From Harringtonia aguacate (lineage: Eukaryota; Ascomycota; Sordariomycetes; Ophiostomatales; Ophiostomataceae), in NCBI GenBank assembly GCA_014183095.1, contig JACCPH010000015.1:203544-267543 (forward strand): a stretch of 64,000 nucleotides of DNA. Direction: 5' to 3'. Below are positions 31,550-43,400 of this stretch, one piece after another (within the stretch, counting starts at the first letter, position 1; each line of letters begins with the position of its first letter). The notes under the pieces were generated by a model, which was not told the DNA's origin, did no database searches, and saw only the letters and a program-made list of their open reading frames with translations. The position numbers were made by a program, and so were the translations under genes.

Positions 31550-33914
31550 ACGAGCGCTGTTTGCGTTCGGGTCTGTTCTCTGGTCTGCCGATTGCGGACG
31601 GATTGTCTGCTGGCCGGTGTTTGCCTGTTCTTTTTTTTCACCTGTGTTTTCACCTGCATAACATACCCACTCTTTGTACCTGTTCGCCTAACGTTTGTTT
31701 TTCTATGTCTGTTTTCATCATCATACCGCTACTATGGGGGTATTAGCGTCGGAGTTTTGTCATGTAAGAGGAGTTTCGGAAGGACCATGTGTGTGTTTTG
31801 GGGGGCCTTTTTGGGTCTTTTTTTTTTGGAAAAAAAAAATCGCGACCATCTGGAGAAGGAGAGGGACGACGCGGTTTTTTCGTCTCCCCCTCCTTACCGT
31901 TACCATCGATGTTTCGCATCTCTTTTGTTATTTACTGTTTTTATGGAGTGATATGGGCAACGGAAACGGGATACCTGTTTTATGTGGTTTTGGGGGTTAA
32001 GGGGGAAGGATTCTGTTTTGGGTCATGTCATATTCCCATCCTACGGAAGGGGAGCATGTGGTTTTCGATATCTGGAGCGCAGTCTTGCTCTCTATTCGGC
32101 AGGGAACTTGAGGTATGAGATACGGTACACTTTTTTTTGGATGGAGTTTTCGAATGGGGCCGGACGCTGGGCGAATACGTTCAGGTCCGAGAGAGGAGGA
32201 TGTCTGTATGACGATGGTCCCCCAGGCTGTGTCTTCCCAGGAATCCCTTCTTTTGCTGCTGTCCTTCCTTTTTTTTGAGGTCAATGAGGGCTGTCTGCAT
32301 GCAATGTTCTATATATCCCCTGGAATGGAGTCAAATCCGGAACAAAACACCAACGTCCAATAATAATTATTTCAAGTCCTGTGGTTGTCCACGGCATTTT
32401 ACTGTTTATGTTTCTTTCAGTGTCATCTGTCTATGCGTGTCCTTTGTCTGACCAGTCGAGCATCGCAAGAGGCGCCACGCGACCTTGAACGCTGGTCTGT
32501 GTGTGCATAGCCATCCCCTCCGTCTTGACGCTGGAGCTTTGAATGGGCTGGTACGCTTGACACAATACTTTCACAAAACAGGCACAACCACCCAACCCCC
32601 CTCTTGAAACGCGGCTTCACAGGCGGCCACGAAAGCAAGGTTGTGGGCAGTATCACTCGCAGCGTCGGATGTGGTGACGGTCACGGGAGCGCAAGGATGG
32701 CACAGGTACGTACTTGTAATTGTACGAGGGTATGAGTGATACTGTGCGCGTACCCAATGGGCAGGAAGAGCCGTTCCTACGAGCACGGCAAGGTAGCAGC
32801 AGGGGCGACGTGTGAGGTGTGAGCATCGACAGCATCTCGCTTCCAGTCCCTCAGCTTTGGCCAAGGTTCCCCTTGCGCTTCCGATCCTCGCCTACCGAGC
32901 TGAGCCCCCCCCCCCCCAATACAATGGGGGGCATCGGAAGAGCGTCGGCTATCTGGTCGACGGGGGGAGGGAAGGGGAGGCGACAAACAGCAGAGAGGTC
33001 CAACAGGCGGTGTCGCTTTTGGGGGCAGGGAAGTCACTACCGCGGTCGCCGCACGGTTGTGCATGTGTTGGTAAGCCTTTCTTCCACTTACCGTTGCAGG
33101 GCGATTTAGCTGCATCGGCCTTTGCTTGTTTTCGTCATGGGCGGCAAGGCGGGGGCTGCGTCGTGTGCAAGAGAAAAAAAAAAGGCAAAGAAAAGAAAAT
33201 GCTCATACAAAAAAGACTGTCCAATCTCTTCGGTCCTTTTTTTTTATGCATGAACAATCGCCTAGGTCGTGAAGCGGAGCTGCGGCTTCTCTCTCTGATT
33301 TGGTGCTGCCCACTGTAGTCTCACGATTAGGCGAGGGAGGGATGGAGGGGGAGAGGAAACGGGAGAGGGAGGTACAAGCGGGATTTCCTTGGCTCGGGCT
33401 TCTTTTCCCGTTTTCTCTCTCGCTTTGCTCGAGCGTTTTTCCCCGCAGCAAAAGGGGGGTCGCATGAAGAGAGGGATAGAGCTGTCTGAGGCCGGCTGCA
33501 GGTCGGCGGATCGGGCTGTGATGGTGTGGCCGAGGTTGAGAGGGATAGAGAGAAAGAAAGAGGAGCAGGCTAGCCGGACCAAGACCGGGGCGCTCTGCAG
33601 ACCGGGGGAGGGGGGGGAGGGGGGGGGCAGGGCATGATACGAGCAGCGTCGCCGGGCAAGCAAAAGGACGATCGTGGCTGGCTTGGAAAAAACGGCCCCG
33701 GTCAGCCCTTCGGCCAGCACATGCCTAAATGAGATGAAAAATCCGGGGTAAGTGCAGTGTCAGCAGCCTGCTTCCTGCAGTCGCGCGAGAGAAGTGTGTG
33801 TGGGCTCCTGCTGGGATCGGCCCTTTACCTGAACATACGACCCTGAACCTGCACGCAAATGGTAGTCTTACGAACCTCCGCGAGGGGCACATGCACGAGG
33901 AGCCATGCGCAGGT

Positions 33915-33975
33915 GATGAAATAAATAATAAATAAATAAATAATGAATAAAAGATAAATAATAAATAATTTAAAA
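33915..33975. repeat. AT-rich AATAAATA tract
   Basis: About 60 bases of near-uninterrupted A/T made of AATAAATA-like units in a region otherwise above 50% G+C. It could be a replication or transcript-end element; sequence alone does not decide. Confidence 0.7.
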
Positions 33976-34530
33976 AAAAGTTAGGATTAGAATCACCCAA
34001 AAGATGCATGATCTACTTTTGTCGAGCAGAGGATCTGACCTCCCTCCACAGGCTCAAACAAAGAAGCAAAAATTAACATCGGGACTCGTACATGCCCCCC
34101 TTCATCCACTTGATGAAAAGGGGTAGCTTAATCGTGTCGGGCGGGCATGTCTGACAGCGGCTGCAGGTTGTTGGGGGAAACAAGTGCTGCCGTCATTGTA
34201 TCTGTGATATTTGTCATCATTCGTGCCATCGGGAATCGAGAAGATGCGCATAGCAATTGCGGCTGCCTCGGTGCTCACCTGGGCGGTGATCGTCGGCGAT
34301 ACGCGAGGTGGGCAGATAGGCCGATTCAACCCTGCCACCCCTGCCGGGGCTCTTTTTGCCCCAGACTCGTTCTTGCCAGTCGTACGGCCTTGTTTAGCCT
34401 CACCTGCGCGTGTTATCTTACAAGGAGCATCGTCATGTCGTACATCATTACCGTGTTTGGAAGGCGGCGCAGAGCTTGGATGTGCCCGTGGTCGGGGGAC
34501 TGTGCCGAAGCGGCCAGGGAGTGAACAAAA

Positions 34531-34629
34531 CCGTGGGACAAAGCTGTGGGACAGAGCTGTGGGACAGAGCCGTGGGACAGAACCGTGGATAGAACTGTGG
34601 ATAGAACTGTGGACAGAACGCGGACAAAC
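34531..34629. repeat. Tandem array of a 12-13-base unit, about eight copies
   Basis: Degenerate head-to-tail units of the type CTGTGGGACAGAG, changing gradually to CTGTGGATAGAA. The open frames that cross it are repeat artefacts. Confidence 0.85.
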
Positions 34630-35338
34630 CGGTGGCAAGATTCCACAAGACAAGGGACCGAGCTGGCGAGGAAAGATCGTTGACCAAACAGGAGGACTGG
34701 AGATAATGCCGCTCTTCCCCGAGCGTTGACTTGCTTTCTCCATCCGCTCCTTCCTCATCTTCACGTTCCTGCCCAGCCTTTTTTCTACTTTTCTCAGGAG
34801 CATTCCTGCTTCTCTGTCCCTTCACAAGTGCTGGTATACTCTTACGAGTTCGGTCATGTCGCACGGTATACGAGTCGCTCTTCTCCTTCCAGAAGGCGCG
34901 AAGGATGGAAGGAGCTCTGCAGCGACAGCATGAACAAGAGCGTGAAACGCAGGGCATATTTGTATGCAAGATCGAGTACTGTAGAGGGCTTTCTCGCCCG
35001 TTGTTCCCGCACGTTGCTCTGGTACGCTGTGTGCTGTAAGAGTGCATCCGGGATGGAACAGAAGCAAGGTGGCGTCACGTTGCCACTCGTGATGCGCTGG
35101 ATGTTTTCTCCATGTCTGCAGTGCGCAGTGGGCCAGCGTGGTAGACAGACACGCGGAATCAACAATTGTGGCTTCTGTACTGTCGATTGTATGGTCGACA
35201 GCAAGGGAGACTGCAAGAGGCGGGAAAGAAGGAGAAAAAAATTGAAAACGAGCACGTCATCATTGATCATCACGAGTTCATGAGAATCATTCGCAGGGAG
35301 ACTGCAAAGTGATTGGGGAACCCTTTCTATGAGAGGGC

Positions 35339-35344
35339 TATAAA
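35339..35344 (+). promoter_or_regulatory. TATA box of the alpha-glucosidase gene
   Basis: TATAAA, followed by G, 137 bases before the ATG chosen for the GH31 gene. This spacing argues for the start at 35476 rather than the in-frame ATG at 35353, which is only 14 bases after the box. Confidence 0.6.
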
Positions 35345-35475
35345 GGGATGTCTTGCTGGGGATGAGGAGGAACACGAGAGACGTGTGGACGATCCCTTCC
35401 GTCCTGCTGTTTCTTGTTCACTCGTTCCTCTTCCCCCGGGTTTCTGTTGTCTGTCTTCTCTCAGAGAAAGCCATC

Positions 35476-38334
35476 ATGGCTGCGCTCGTTGCTGCTGCCG
35501 CTGCCCTACAGTGGGCTATGCCGGCTGTCGCAACCGATGTCACGCCCTGGATCAACAACTCCACTGCTGCACATCCTCAAGATCTCTGCCCTGGGTACAT
35601 GGCCTCAGCCGTGACGTCGGACGGAAACGGCGGCCTGACGGCCAATCTCGACCTGGCCGGCCCGGCCTGCAACGTGTTCGGCACCGACGTTGCCGGCCTG
35701 ACCCTGAACGTCGAGTATCAGGCTGACGACCGCGTCCACGTGGAGATTGTGCCGCGCCACCTGGCTGCCAACAACGCGAGCTGGTTCCTAGTGCCGGAGG
35801 AGCTCGTGCCGAAGCCGGCGGTGGCGTCCGGCTCCGTCTCCTCGGACCTGGCCGTCTCGTGGACCAACGACCCGACCTTCTCCTTCACGGTGACGCGCAA
35901 GTCGACCGGCGATGTGATCTTCACGACAAAGGGCTCCAAGCTCGTCTTCGAGGACCAGTTCCTCGAGTTCGCGTCGTCGCTGCCAGACAGCTACAACCTC
36001 TACGGCCTCGGCGAGGTCATCCAGGATTTCCGTCTCGGCGTCAACAACACCCGTACTCTCTACAACGCCGACACCGGCGACGCCCACGTCAACATCTACG
36101 GCACCCACCCCATCTACCTGGACACTCGCTACTTTGACAGCCAGGGCAACTATGTGGCCGACACGTCGGATGCCGACAAGTCTGCCCAGTACACGTCGTA
36201 CACCCACGGCGTGTTCCTGCGCAACACCCACGGCCAGGAAGCGCTGCTGCGGCCCTCCAACATCACCTGGCGCACGATCGGCGGCAGCATCGACCTGTAC
36301 TTTTACTCTGGGCCCTCGGCCGAGAGCGTCATCAAGGCGTACCAGCAGAGCACGGTTGGGCTGCCGGCCATGCAGCAGTACTGGGCCTTTGGCTTCCACC
36401 AGTGCCGCTGGGGCTACAAGAACTGGTCGATGGTGGAAGACGTCGTGGCCAGCTTCAAGGCGGCCGACATTCCGCTGGAGACGATCTGGAGTGCGTCTTC
36501 TCCCTGTGGATGTATTCATACGAGTGCCTCTAACGTGTGACAGCCGACATCGACTACATGAACCAGTACCGCGACTTTGAAAACGACCAGGTGACGTTCA
36601 ACTATTCGAGGGCAGCCTTGTTCCTGGCCGAGCTGCACGAAAACGACCAGCACTATGTGCCCATTGTCGACTCGGCCATCTACGTGCCCGACGCGACGAA
36701 CGCCAGCGACGCCTACCCGCCATTTGACTGCGGCTTCGCGGCCGACGCATTCATGCTGAACCCGGACGGGTCGCTGTACATTGGCGAGGTCTGGCCGGGC
36801 TACACCGGTAGGCTTTCCGCGCGCGCGCGCGGCTTATCTGGCCTGCGGCTTCCTTGCTGACTTGCTAGTTTACCCCGACTGGATCGGTGCTGTGCTCAAC
36901 GGCACCAGCGCCTTTTCGTGGTGGGCCGACGAGCTTGAGCTCTGGCACCAAAACGTGTCCTTTGACGGCATCTGGATCGACATGTCGGAGGTGTCGTCGT
37001 TCTGCGAGGGCTCGTGCGGCACACCGTACCGCAGCATCGGCAACCACTCGCTCGTCTCGCTGCCCTACAACGAGCAAGACACGCGCGACCTCAACTCTCC
37101 GCCGTACGTCATCGACAACACGCTGGGCAGCCTGGGCACCCACGTGCTCAGCCCCAACGCCACCCATCACGGCGGCATCGTGGACTACGACACGCACAAC
37201 ATCTGGGGCCACCAGATCCTCAACGCCACGCACAGCGGGCTGCTGAGCCTGTTCCCCGAGAAGAGGCCCTTTATCATCGGCCGCTCGACGTTTGCGGGGT
37301 CGGGCAAGTGGGCGGGCCACTGGGGCGGCGACAACTATAGCAAGTGGGAGTACATGGTGTACAGCATCGCGCAGGCGCTGTCGTTCTCCATGTTCGGAAT
37401 CCCCATGTTCGGCCCCGACACGTGCGGCTTCAACGACGACACCACGGAGGAGCTGTGCAGCCGCTGGATGCAGCTGTCGGCCTTTTTCCCCTTCTACCGC
37501 AACCACAACCAGGAGGACGCCATCTCGCAGGAGCCGTACCGCTGGTCGTCGGTGGCATCGGCATCGCGCACGGCCATGGCGGTCCGCTACAGCCTGCTGC
37601 CGTACATGTACACGCTGTTTGCCGAGGCGCACGCGACGGGCTCGACGGTGATGCGGGCGCTGGAGTGGGAGTTCCCCAACGAGCCGTGGCTGGCTGGGGC
37701 CTACCACCAGTTCCTGCTGGGCCCGGCGCTGCTGGTGACGCCGTGTCTGGAGGAGGGCGCGACGACGGTCAACGGCGTGTTCCCTGGCTCCGGACACGAT
37801 AACGGTAACGGCAGCACAGTGTGGTACGACTGGTACAACCAGACGGCGGTCAGCGGCTCGCTGGCGCCCGGGGCCAACATTACGATCGACGCGCCGCTCG
37901 GCCACATCCCGCTGTACGTGCGCGGCGGCTACGTGCTAGCGACGCAGGAAGCGGCCATGACGACGACGGCGGCGCGGCGCAGCCCGTGGAGTGTCCTGGT
38001 GGCGCTGGACGCGTCCGGCTCGGCCAGCGGCAGCACGTACCTGGATGACGGCGAGAGCCTGAACCCGAGCGCGACGACATGGGTGGTGCTGGAGGCGGGC
38101 GGACAGACGCTGACGGCGTCCACCCAGGGCTCGTATGCGGACGCCAGCCCGCTGGCCAACGTGACGGTCATGGGTGTTTCGCAGACGCCGACGTCGGTGA
38201 CGTGGAACAACCAGAGCATCAGCAGCAGCCAGTGGACGTACGACAGCGCGTCGCAGCTGCTGCAGGTGACGGGGCTCAGCAACAGCACGGCAGCGGGTGC
38301 CTGGGCGCAGCCATGGACGCTGGCGTGGAAGTGA
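35476..38334 (+). CDS. Secreted alpha-glucosidase / glucoamylase, glycoside hydrolase family 31
   Basis: Exo-acting alpha-glucosidase releasing glucose from maltose and starch-type chains outside the cell. Exons 35476..36490, 36544..36807 and 36869..38334 give 914 residues. The start at 35476 (ATCATGGC) yields an immediate signal peptide (AALVAAAAALQWAMPAVA). The N-terminal beta-sandwich carries SYNLYGLGE and the barrel begins YWAFGFHQCRWGY. Nucleophile Asp464 lies in GIWIDMSE and acid/base Asp581 in HWGGDN, both intact. PDWIGAVL and GIPMFGPDTCGF are further GH31 marks. Many Asn-X-Ser/Thr sites fit a secreted glycoprotein. Introns are 53 and 61 bases. Sensible partner of the hexose transporter upstream, though they are 4 kb apart and not an operon. 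Carbon-catabolite control is expected from the family but no site was proven. Confidence 0.94.
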
Positions 38335-38512
38335 GCGAAACAGATCTTTGATTTTTTTGATCTTTGGGGCCATTTAATTTGTGTAATGTACAACGTTGTT
38401 TATGCAGTTTCCTAGTCTGCTCCATAATACCAGCCCACCCCATTGGAATATTGTACACTGGCTGTGCGTTTCTCTGTGCTGTGTTTCTCTGTGCTCTCTC
38501 GCCGACGGGATC

Positions 38513-39913
38513 TCACAGCAGGTTCTCCTGCTGCTTCTTCTGCTGCTCCTGCCGCCGCAGCTCGTCTCGGAAGGCGTTGCCGGTGGTGGCAGGGGTCGTC
38601 TGGCTGCCAAAGTGGTCCTCGGTGGGCGTGCCGGCGAGGCTGCCGAGGGCGTCGCTGTCGCGGCGGGGGCGGCCGGGCGGCAGGTCGAGGCCGAAGTCGA
38701 GGGGCTGGACGCGGGGGGCCCGGGGGCTGTCGGAGTAGGGGGAGTGATGGTGGTGGTGGTCGTCGTCGTCATCGGTGTGGGCTGTGACCTCGCGGTTCTG
38801 CAGCTGGATGCCGCCTGTCTTGCGGGCGTCGATGCTGACAAACTCGTTGTCGTCGTCGTCGTCGGCCAGGTGGACGGCACCGACCCGCTGCCGCCGCGAC
38901 TTGCGCACGGCGTAGCCACTGCCGCCGCCTCGGAGCTTCTGGAAGCCGCGGCGGCCCCGCCCCATGACGCTGATCCCTTCGAGCCCCAGCCGCCGGGCCC
39001 GCTGGTTCCACCAGCAGGTGCCCACCACCATGAGCACCACGAACGCGGCAATGATGGGCAGGCCGATGTAGAGGGCGGGGCCCTTGGGGGCTTTGGCCGT
39101 GGGCGGCACGTAGGCGGTGGCGGTGGCGACGGTGACGGTGGGGCCGGTCAGGGTGGCCGTCGTGGTGGCCGTCGTGGTCGCGTTGGTCGTCGCGTTCAGG
39201 CTCGTCTCGTACGCGTACGATACCATGCTGATGCTCACGTTGATGCCGTGGCGGTCGACGCCCTCGAGCAGCGACGAGTCCACCGTCCAGAGGTAAAACG
39301 CCTTGGACGCGGCCACTGATGAAGAAGACGAAAAGGCCTCGCTGACGACGTTGCCGGCGCTGTCGACGCGCACGCCGGAGAGGGCGACGGTCATGTTGGC
39401 GTCGAAGAAGGAGGGGTCCCAGGTGACTGCAGCCCGCATCAGCGAGAGGGAGAGAGAATGTCTACCCAGGGCTACCCAGGGCTACCGAAGGCTATTCAGG
39501 ACAGGCTTACTGTAGTATGTGTTCCCCGGGTTCAGCGTGCTCCCGGCCGCCGGCGCGCAGAACGGCGCCAGGTCGCCGTCGGTGTTGAAGCACTCGGCAA
39601 ACGCCCCCGCGCCGCTCGTGGCCGTGGCCTGGGCGGCGGCCGTGGTCGTCGTCGTGGTCTCGTCGTGGAACAGCGCCGTGGTCGTGGGCTGGGGGTTGAT
39701 CACGGTGGCCACGCCGCTGACGGTGGTGGCCACGGGCGTCACCGTGGTGTAGGCGGAGCCGTCGGTGCCGACGCCGACCCAGGGGGCCGTGGCCAGGGTG
39801 GAGGAGGAGGAGGTCGTAGAGTCGGCAGCAGGCGACGCATACGGCGACGCGACCACCAGCGGTGCCGACGAGGCGGCCGCCAGGAGCACCGCCAGGCGGC
39901 GGGACATGTGCAT
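38513..39913 (-). CDS. Single-pass membrane protein, Ser/Thr-rich ectodomain and charged cytosolic tail
   Basis: 438 residues from complement(39511..39913, 38513..39426). The N-terminus (MHMSRRLAVLLAAASSAPLVVA) is a signal peptide. The ectodomain has a Ser/Thr-rich, O-glycosylation-prone stalk, then a small domain with CFNTDGDLAPFCAP, NPGNTYYITWDPSFF (restored across the intron) and several Asn glycosylation sites. One transmembrane helix (LYIGLPIIAAFVVLMVVG) is followed by a basic stop-transfer region, then a cytosolic tail with poly-Asp, poly-His and a terminal Gln/Arg coil. Architecture resembles fungal cell-wall or surface-stress proteins; I do not recognise a named family and assign no function. 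It shares a 582-base divergent promoter with KRE33/NAT10. MHMSRR at 39913 is preferred over the second Met because of its CACC context. Confidence 0.82.
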
Positions 39914-40495
39914 GGTGAGAGGTGAAAAGATGAGAGACGACAAGGGGAGAACAGAGGAAGAAGAAAGAAAAAAGACGCGTCTGGAAGCTGTCAATCTTAT
40001 ATTACGCGACCGCGAGAACGAAACGAGCGACTGGACGATGGTAGACGTGTGGATTGGGTTTCAAAGACAACAGAAGAAAAAAGACCAGAGAGAGAGATCA
40101 AACAAGAACAGGCAAAACAGCCATGGAAGCACCGGCAATCACGGGCAATGCCGTTATCTCGTTTTTTCTCGTAAACCACTGTATGTCGGTGCCGATGCCC
40201 CCCCTAATTTCAAAGTCCCGTACCTGGCCGGAGTGGGTCTCCTGCACCCCACATCTGCACGCTAAAAATTTAGAGTTGCTCTATTGAAGCTTTTGAGTGC
40301 TTGCGTCCACGTGACGACATGCGTCAATGACTAAGCATAGCAAACCACGTGACTATGACTTCCAATTTCTGCCGCGTTCACCGCCCGGCAGAATTGCTTC
40401 TCCGCCAAAATATTTTGTGTGGAGCTGCAGCTTTTTTTTCAGAGGCAGGCGCAGACGGCAGGCAGGACGAACAAGACAACGCAACAACTGCCACC
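39914..40495. promoter_or_regulatory. Divergent promoter region, membrane protein and KRE33/NAT10
   Basis: The 582-base gap holds both promoters. The side next to KRE33/NAT10 has two CACGTGAC sites at about 40308-40315 and 40346-40353, 140-190 bases before its ATG. Confidence 0.6.
40308..40353. promoter_or_regulatory. Two CACGTGAC sites upstream of KRE33/NAT10
   Basis: Identical octamers about 38 bases apart. CACGTGAC is the extended Cbf1-type E-box, often found before fungal ribosome-biogenesis and translation genes. Binding is inferred. Confidence 0.45.
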
Positions 40496-43400
40496 ATGTC
40501 TCGAAAAGCCATCGACGCGCGCATCCCGACGCTGATCCGCAATGGCGTGCAGGAGAAGAAGCGCAGCTTCTTCGTGGTCACGGGCGACCACTCCAAGGAC
40601 ATCATTGTGAACCTGTACCACATCATGCGGACGGTGGTCGGCCAGGACAAGCCGGTGCTCTGGGCCTACAAGAAGAAGCTGCTCGGCTTCACGAGCCATC
40701 GGCAGAAGCGGGAGAAGAAGATCAAGAAGGAGATCAAGCACGGCATCCGCGATGCGAACAGCCGGGACCCGTTTGAGCTGTTTGTGTCGCTCGACAACAT
40801 CCGCTACGTCTACTACAAGGAGACGGACAAGATTCTCGGCAACACCTTTGGCATGTGCATCCTGCAGGACTTTGAGGCGCTGACGCCCAACATCCTGGCG
40901 CGGACCATTGAGACGGTCGAGGGCGGCGGCCTGGTGGTGCTGCTGCTGCGGGGCGTCACCAGCCTCAACCAGGTGCGGACGATCGAGTCGGACGTGCACG
41001 CCCGCTACCGCACCGAGGCCCACCGGGACGTGGTGCCGCGCTTCAACGAGCGCTTCATCCTGTCGCTGGCCAGCTGCACGTCGTGTCTGGTCATCGACGA
41101 CGACCTAAACGTGCAGAAGATCTCGGGCGGCCGGGCGGTGCAGCCGCTGCCGCCGCCGGAGGAGGAGGATGACGACGCCGATGCCGACGCCAACGGGGCC
41201 AAGACGGAGGACCAGCGGCGACTGGCCGAGCTCAAGGACCAGCTGCGCGACACGCCGCCGGTGGGGCAGCTGATGCCGCTGGCGCGCACGCTGGACCAGG
41301 GCCAGGCGCTGCTGACGTTTACCGACGCCGTGACGGAGAAGACGCTGCAGAGCACAGTGGTGCTGACGGCGGCCCGCGGCCGCGGCAAGTCGGCGGCCAT
41401 GGGCCTGGCGGTGGCGGCGGCGGTGGCACACGGCTACGCCAACATATTCATCACGTCGCCGTCGCCCGAGAACCTCAAGACGCTGTTTGAGTTTGTGTTC
41501 CGCGGCTTCGACGCCCTCGGCTACCAAGACTTTGTCGACTACACCATCATCCAGTCGACCAACCCGGACCTGGCCAACAAGCCCGTCGTGCGCGTCAACA
41601 TCCACCGCAGCCACCGCCAGACCATCCAGTACATCCGCCCGCAGGACGCCCACGTGCTGGGCCAGGCCGAGCTGCTGGTCATCGACGAGGCCGCCGCCAT
41701 TCCGCTGCCGCTGGTGCGCAAGCTCATCGGGCCCTACCTCGTCTTCATGTCGACCACGGTCAACGGCTACGAGGGCACCGGCCGCTCGCTGTCGCTCAAG
41801 CTGGTCAAGGAGCTGCGGGAGCAGTCGCGCGGCTCGTCCGGGAAGGCCAAGGGGGGCAGCAAGGCTGCCGGTGCCGGTGCCGGTGCCGGTGCCGGTGGTA
41901 CTACAGTGGCCGACCGCGCCACCGGCCGCGCCAGCAAGGACGCACACGACTTCGAGACCGTCCGCAAGCGCTCGCTGCGCGAGATCACGCTGTCGGAGCC
42001 CATCCGCTACGCCCGCGGCGACGCCGTGGAAAAGTGGCTCAACGCGGTGCTGTGCCTGGACGCGACGCTGAAGCCGCCCGGCCTGGCCTCGTCCGACGCC
42101 GGCTACCCCGACCCGGCCGCCTGCGAGCTGCTGCGCGTCAACCGCGACACCCTCTTCTCGTACCACCCGGTGACGGAGCGGTTCCTGCAGCAGATGGTGT
42201 CGCTGTACGTGGCCAGCCACTACAAGAACACGCCCGACGACCTGCAGCTGATGAGCGACGCCCCGGCCCACGAGCTCTTTGTGCTGGTGCGCCCGCTGAG
42301 CGACGACCGCCACAACCGCCTGCCCGAGCCGCTGTGCGTTGTCCAGGTCGCCCTCGAGGGCCGCATCGGCCACGAGAGCGTCATGCGGTCGCTGAGCCGC
42401 GGCGTGCGCCCGGCCGGCGACCTCATTCCCTGGGTCATCCGCGAGCAGTTCCAGGACGACGAGTTCCCGTCGCTGTCGGGTGCCCGCATCGTACGCATCG
42501 CCACCAGCCCGGACTACGTCTCCAAGGGCTACGGCGCACGCGCCCTGAAGCTGCTGGTCGACTTTTACAGCGGCGAGTTTGGCAGCCTGGACGAGCGCGA
42601 CGCCGACGGCAACGTACGCATGCCCCAGGAGCCGACCATGACGCGGGTCAGCGACGCGGATCCGGGCGAGGATGACAATGACCTCCGCCCGCGCGACATT
42701 GCCTCCATGCCGCCGCTGTTCTCCCGCCTGTCCGACTGCCACCCGCCCGCCCTCGACTACGTCGGCGTGAGCTACGGCCTGACCCAGCAGCTGCTCAAGT
42801 TCTGGAAGCGCGTCGCCTTTGCGCCCGTCTACCTGCGCCAGACGCCCAACGACCTGACCGGCGAGCACACCTGCGTCATGCTGCGGCCGCTGACCGGCGC
42901 CGCTGCCCCGTCCAACACCGCCAGCGACCCCTCGTGGCTCGGCGCCTTCACCCGCGACTTCCACCGCCGCTTCCTCAACCTGCTGCCCTACCCTGCCTTC
43001 CGCACCATGTCGCCCGTCATGGCCCTGAGCCTCAGCGAGGCCGCCCGCAACGGCTCCGCCCGCTTCGACCCCGCCGGCAGCGTGGCCGCACCCCTGACCT
43101 ACGCCGAGCTGCTCCGGCTCGTGTCGCCCTACGACCTCAAGCGCCTCGAGAGCTACACCAACAACCGCCTCGACTACCACCTGATCCTCGACCTTGTGCA
43201 CACCGTAGCCGATCTCTACTTTACCGGCCGCATCACTGCCGCCGTCGACCTCACCGGCGTCAACCAGTGCATTCTGCTGGCGCTGGGCATGCAGCGCAAG
43301 GACATGGACGACGTGCTGGCCGACATGCCGCTGAACATGTCGGGGCTGATGGGCATGTTCCTGAACAGCATGATGAAGGTCATGGTCCACTTTGGCGCCC

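Larger units (their letters stand above)
31550..35475. other. Gene-poor 3.9-kb spacer
   Basis: No supported gene. It contains the 3' region of the transporter, C/G homopolymers near 32908 and 33601-33630, an AT-rich tract at 33915-33975 built from AATAAATA units, an array of 12-13-base repeats at 34531-34629 and one TACTTGTAATTGTACGAG patch near 32710. The last 140 bases are the GH31 core promoter and leader. Confidence 0.55.

Noticed and set aside
33915..33975. Possible autonomous replication sequence
   Set aside because: AT-rich repeats alone are not enough; no origin consensus is established for filamentous ascomycetes, so it is listed only as a repeat.
34102..34803. 233-codon minus-strand frame with repeated SIHSSIH-like phrases
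   Set aside because: The repetition is only the translation of the tandem array at 34531-34629.
35353..35475. Upstream in-frame ATG for the GH31 enzyme
   Set aside because: It lies only 14 bases after a TATA box and would bury the clear signal peptide that starts at 35476.
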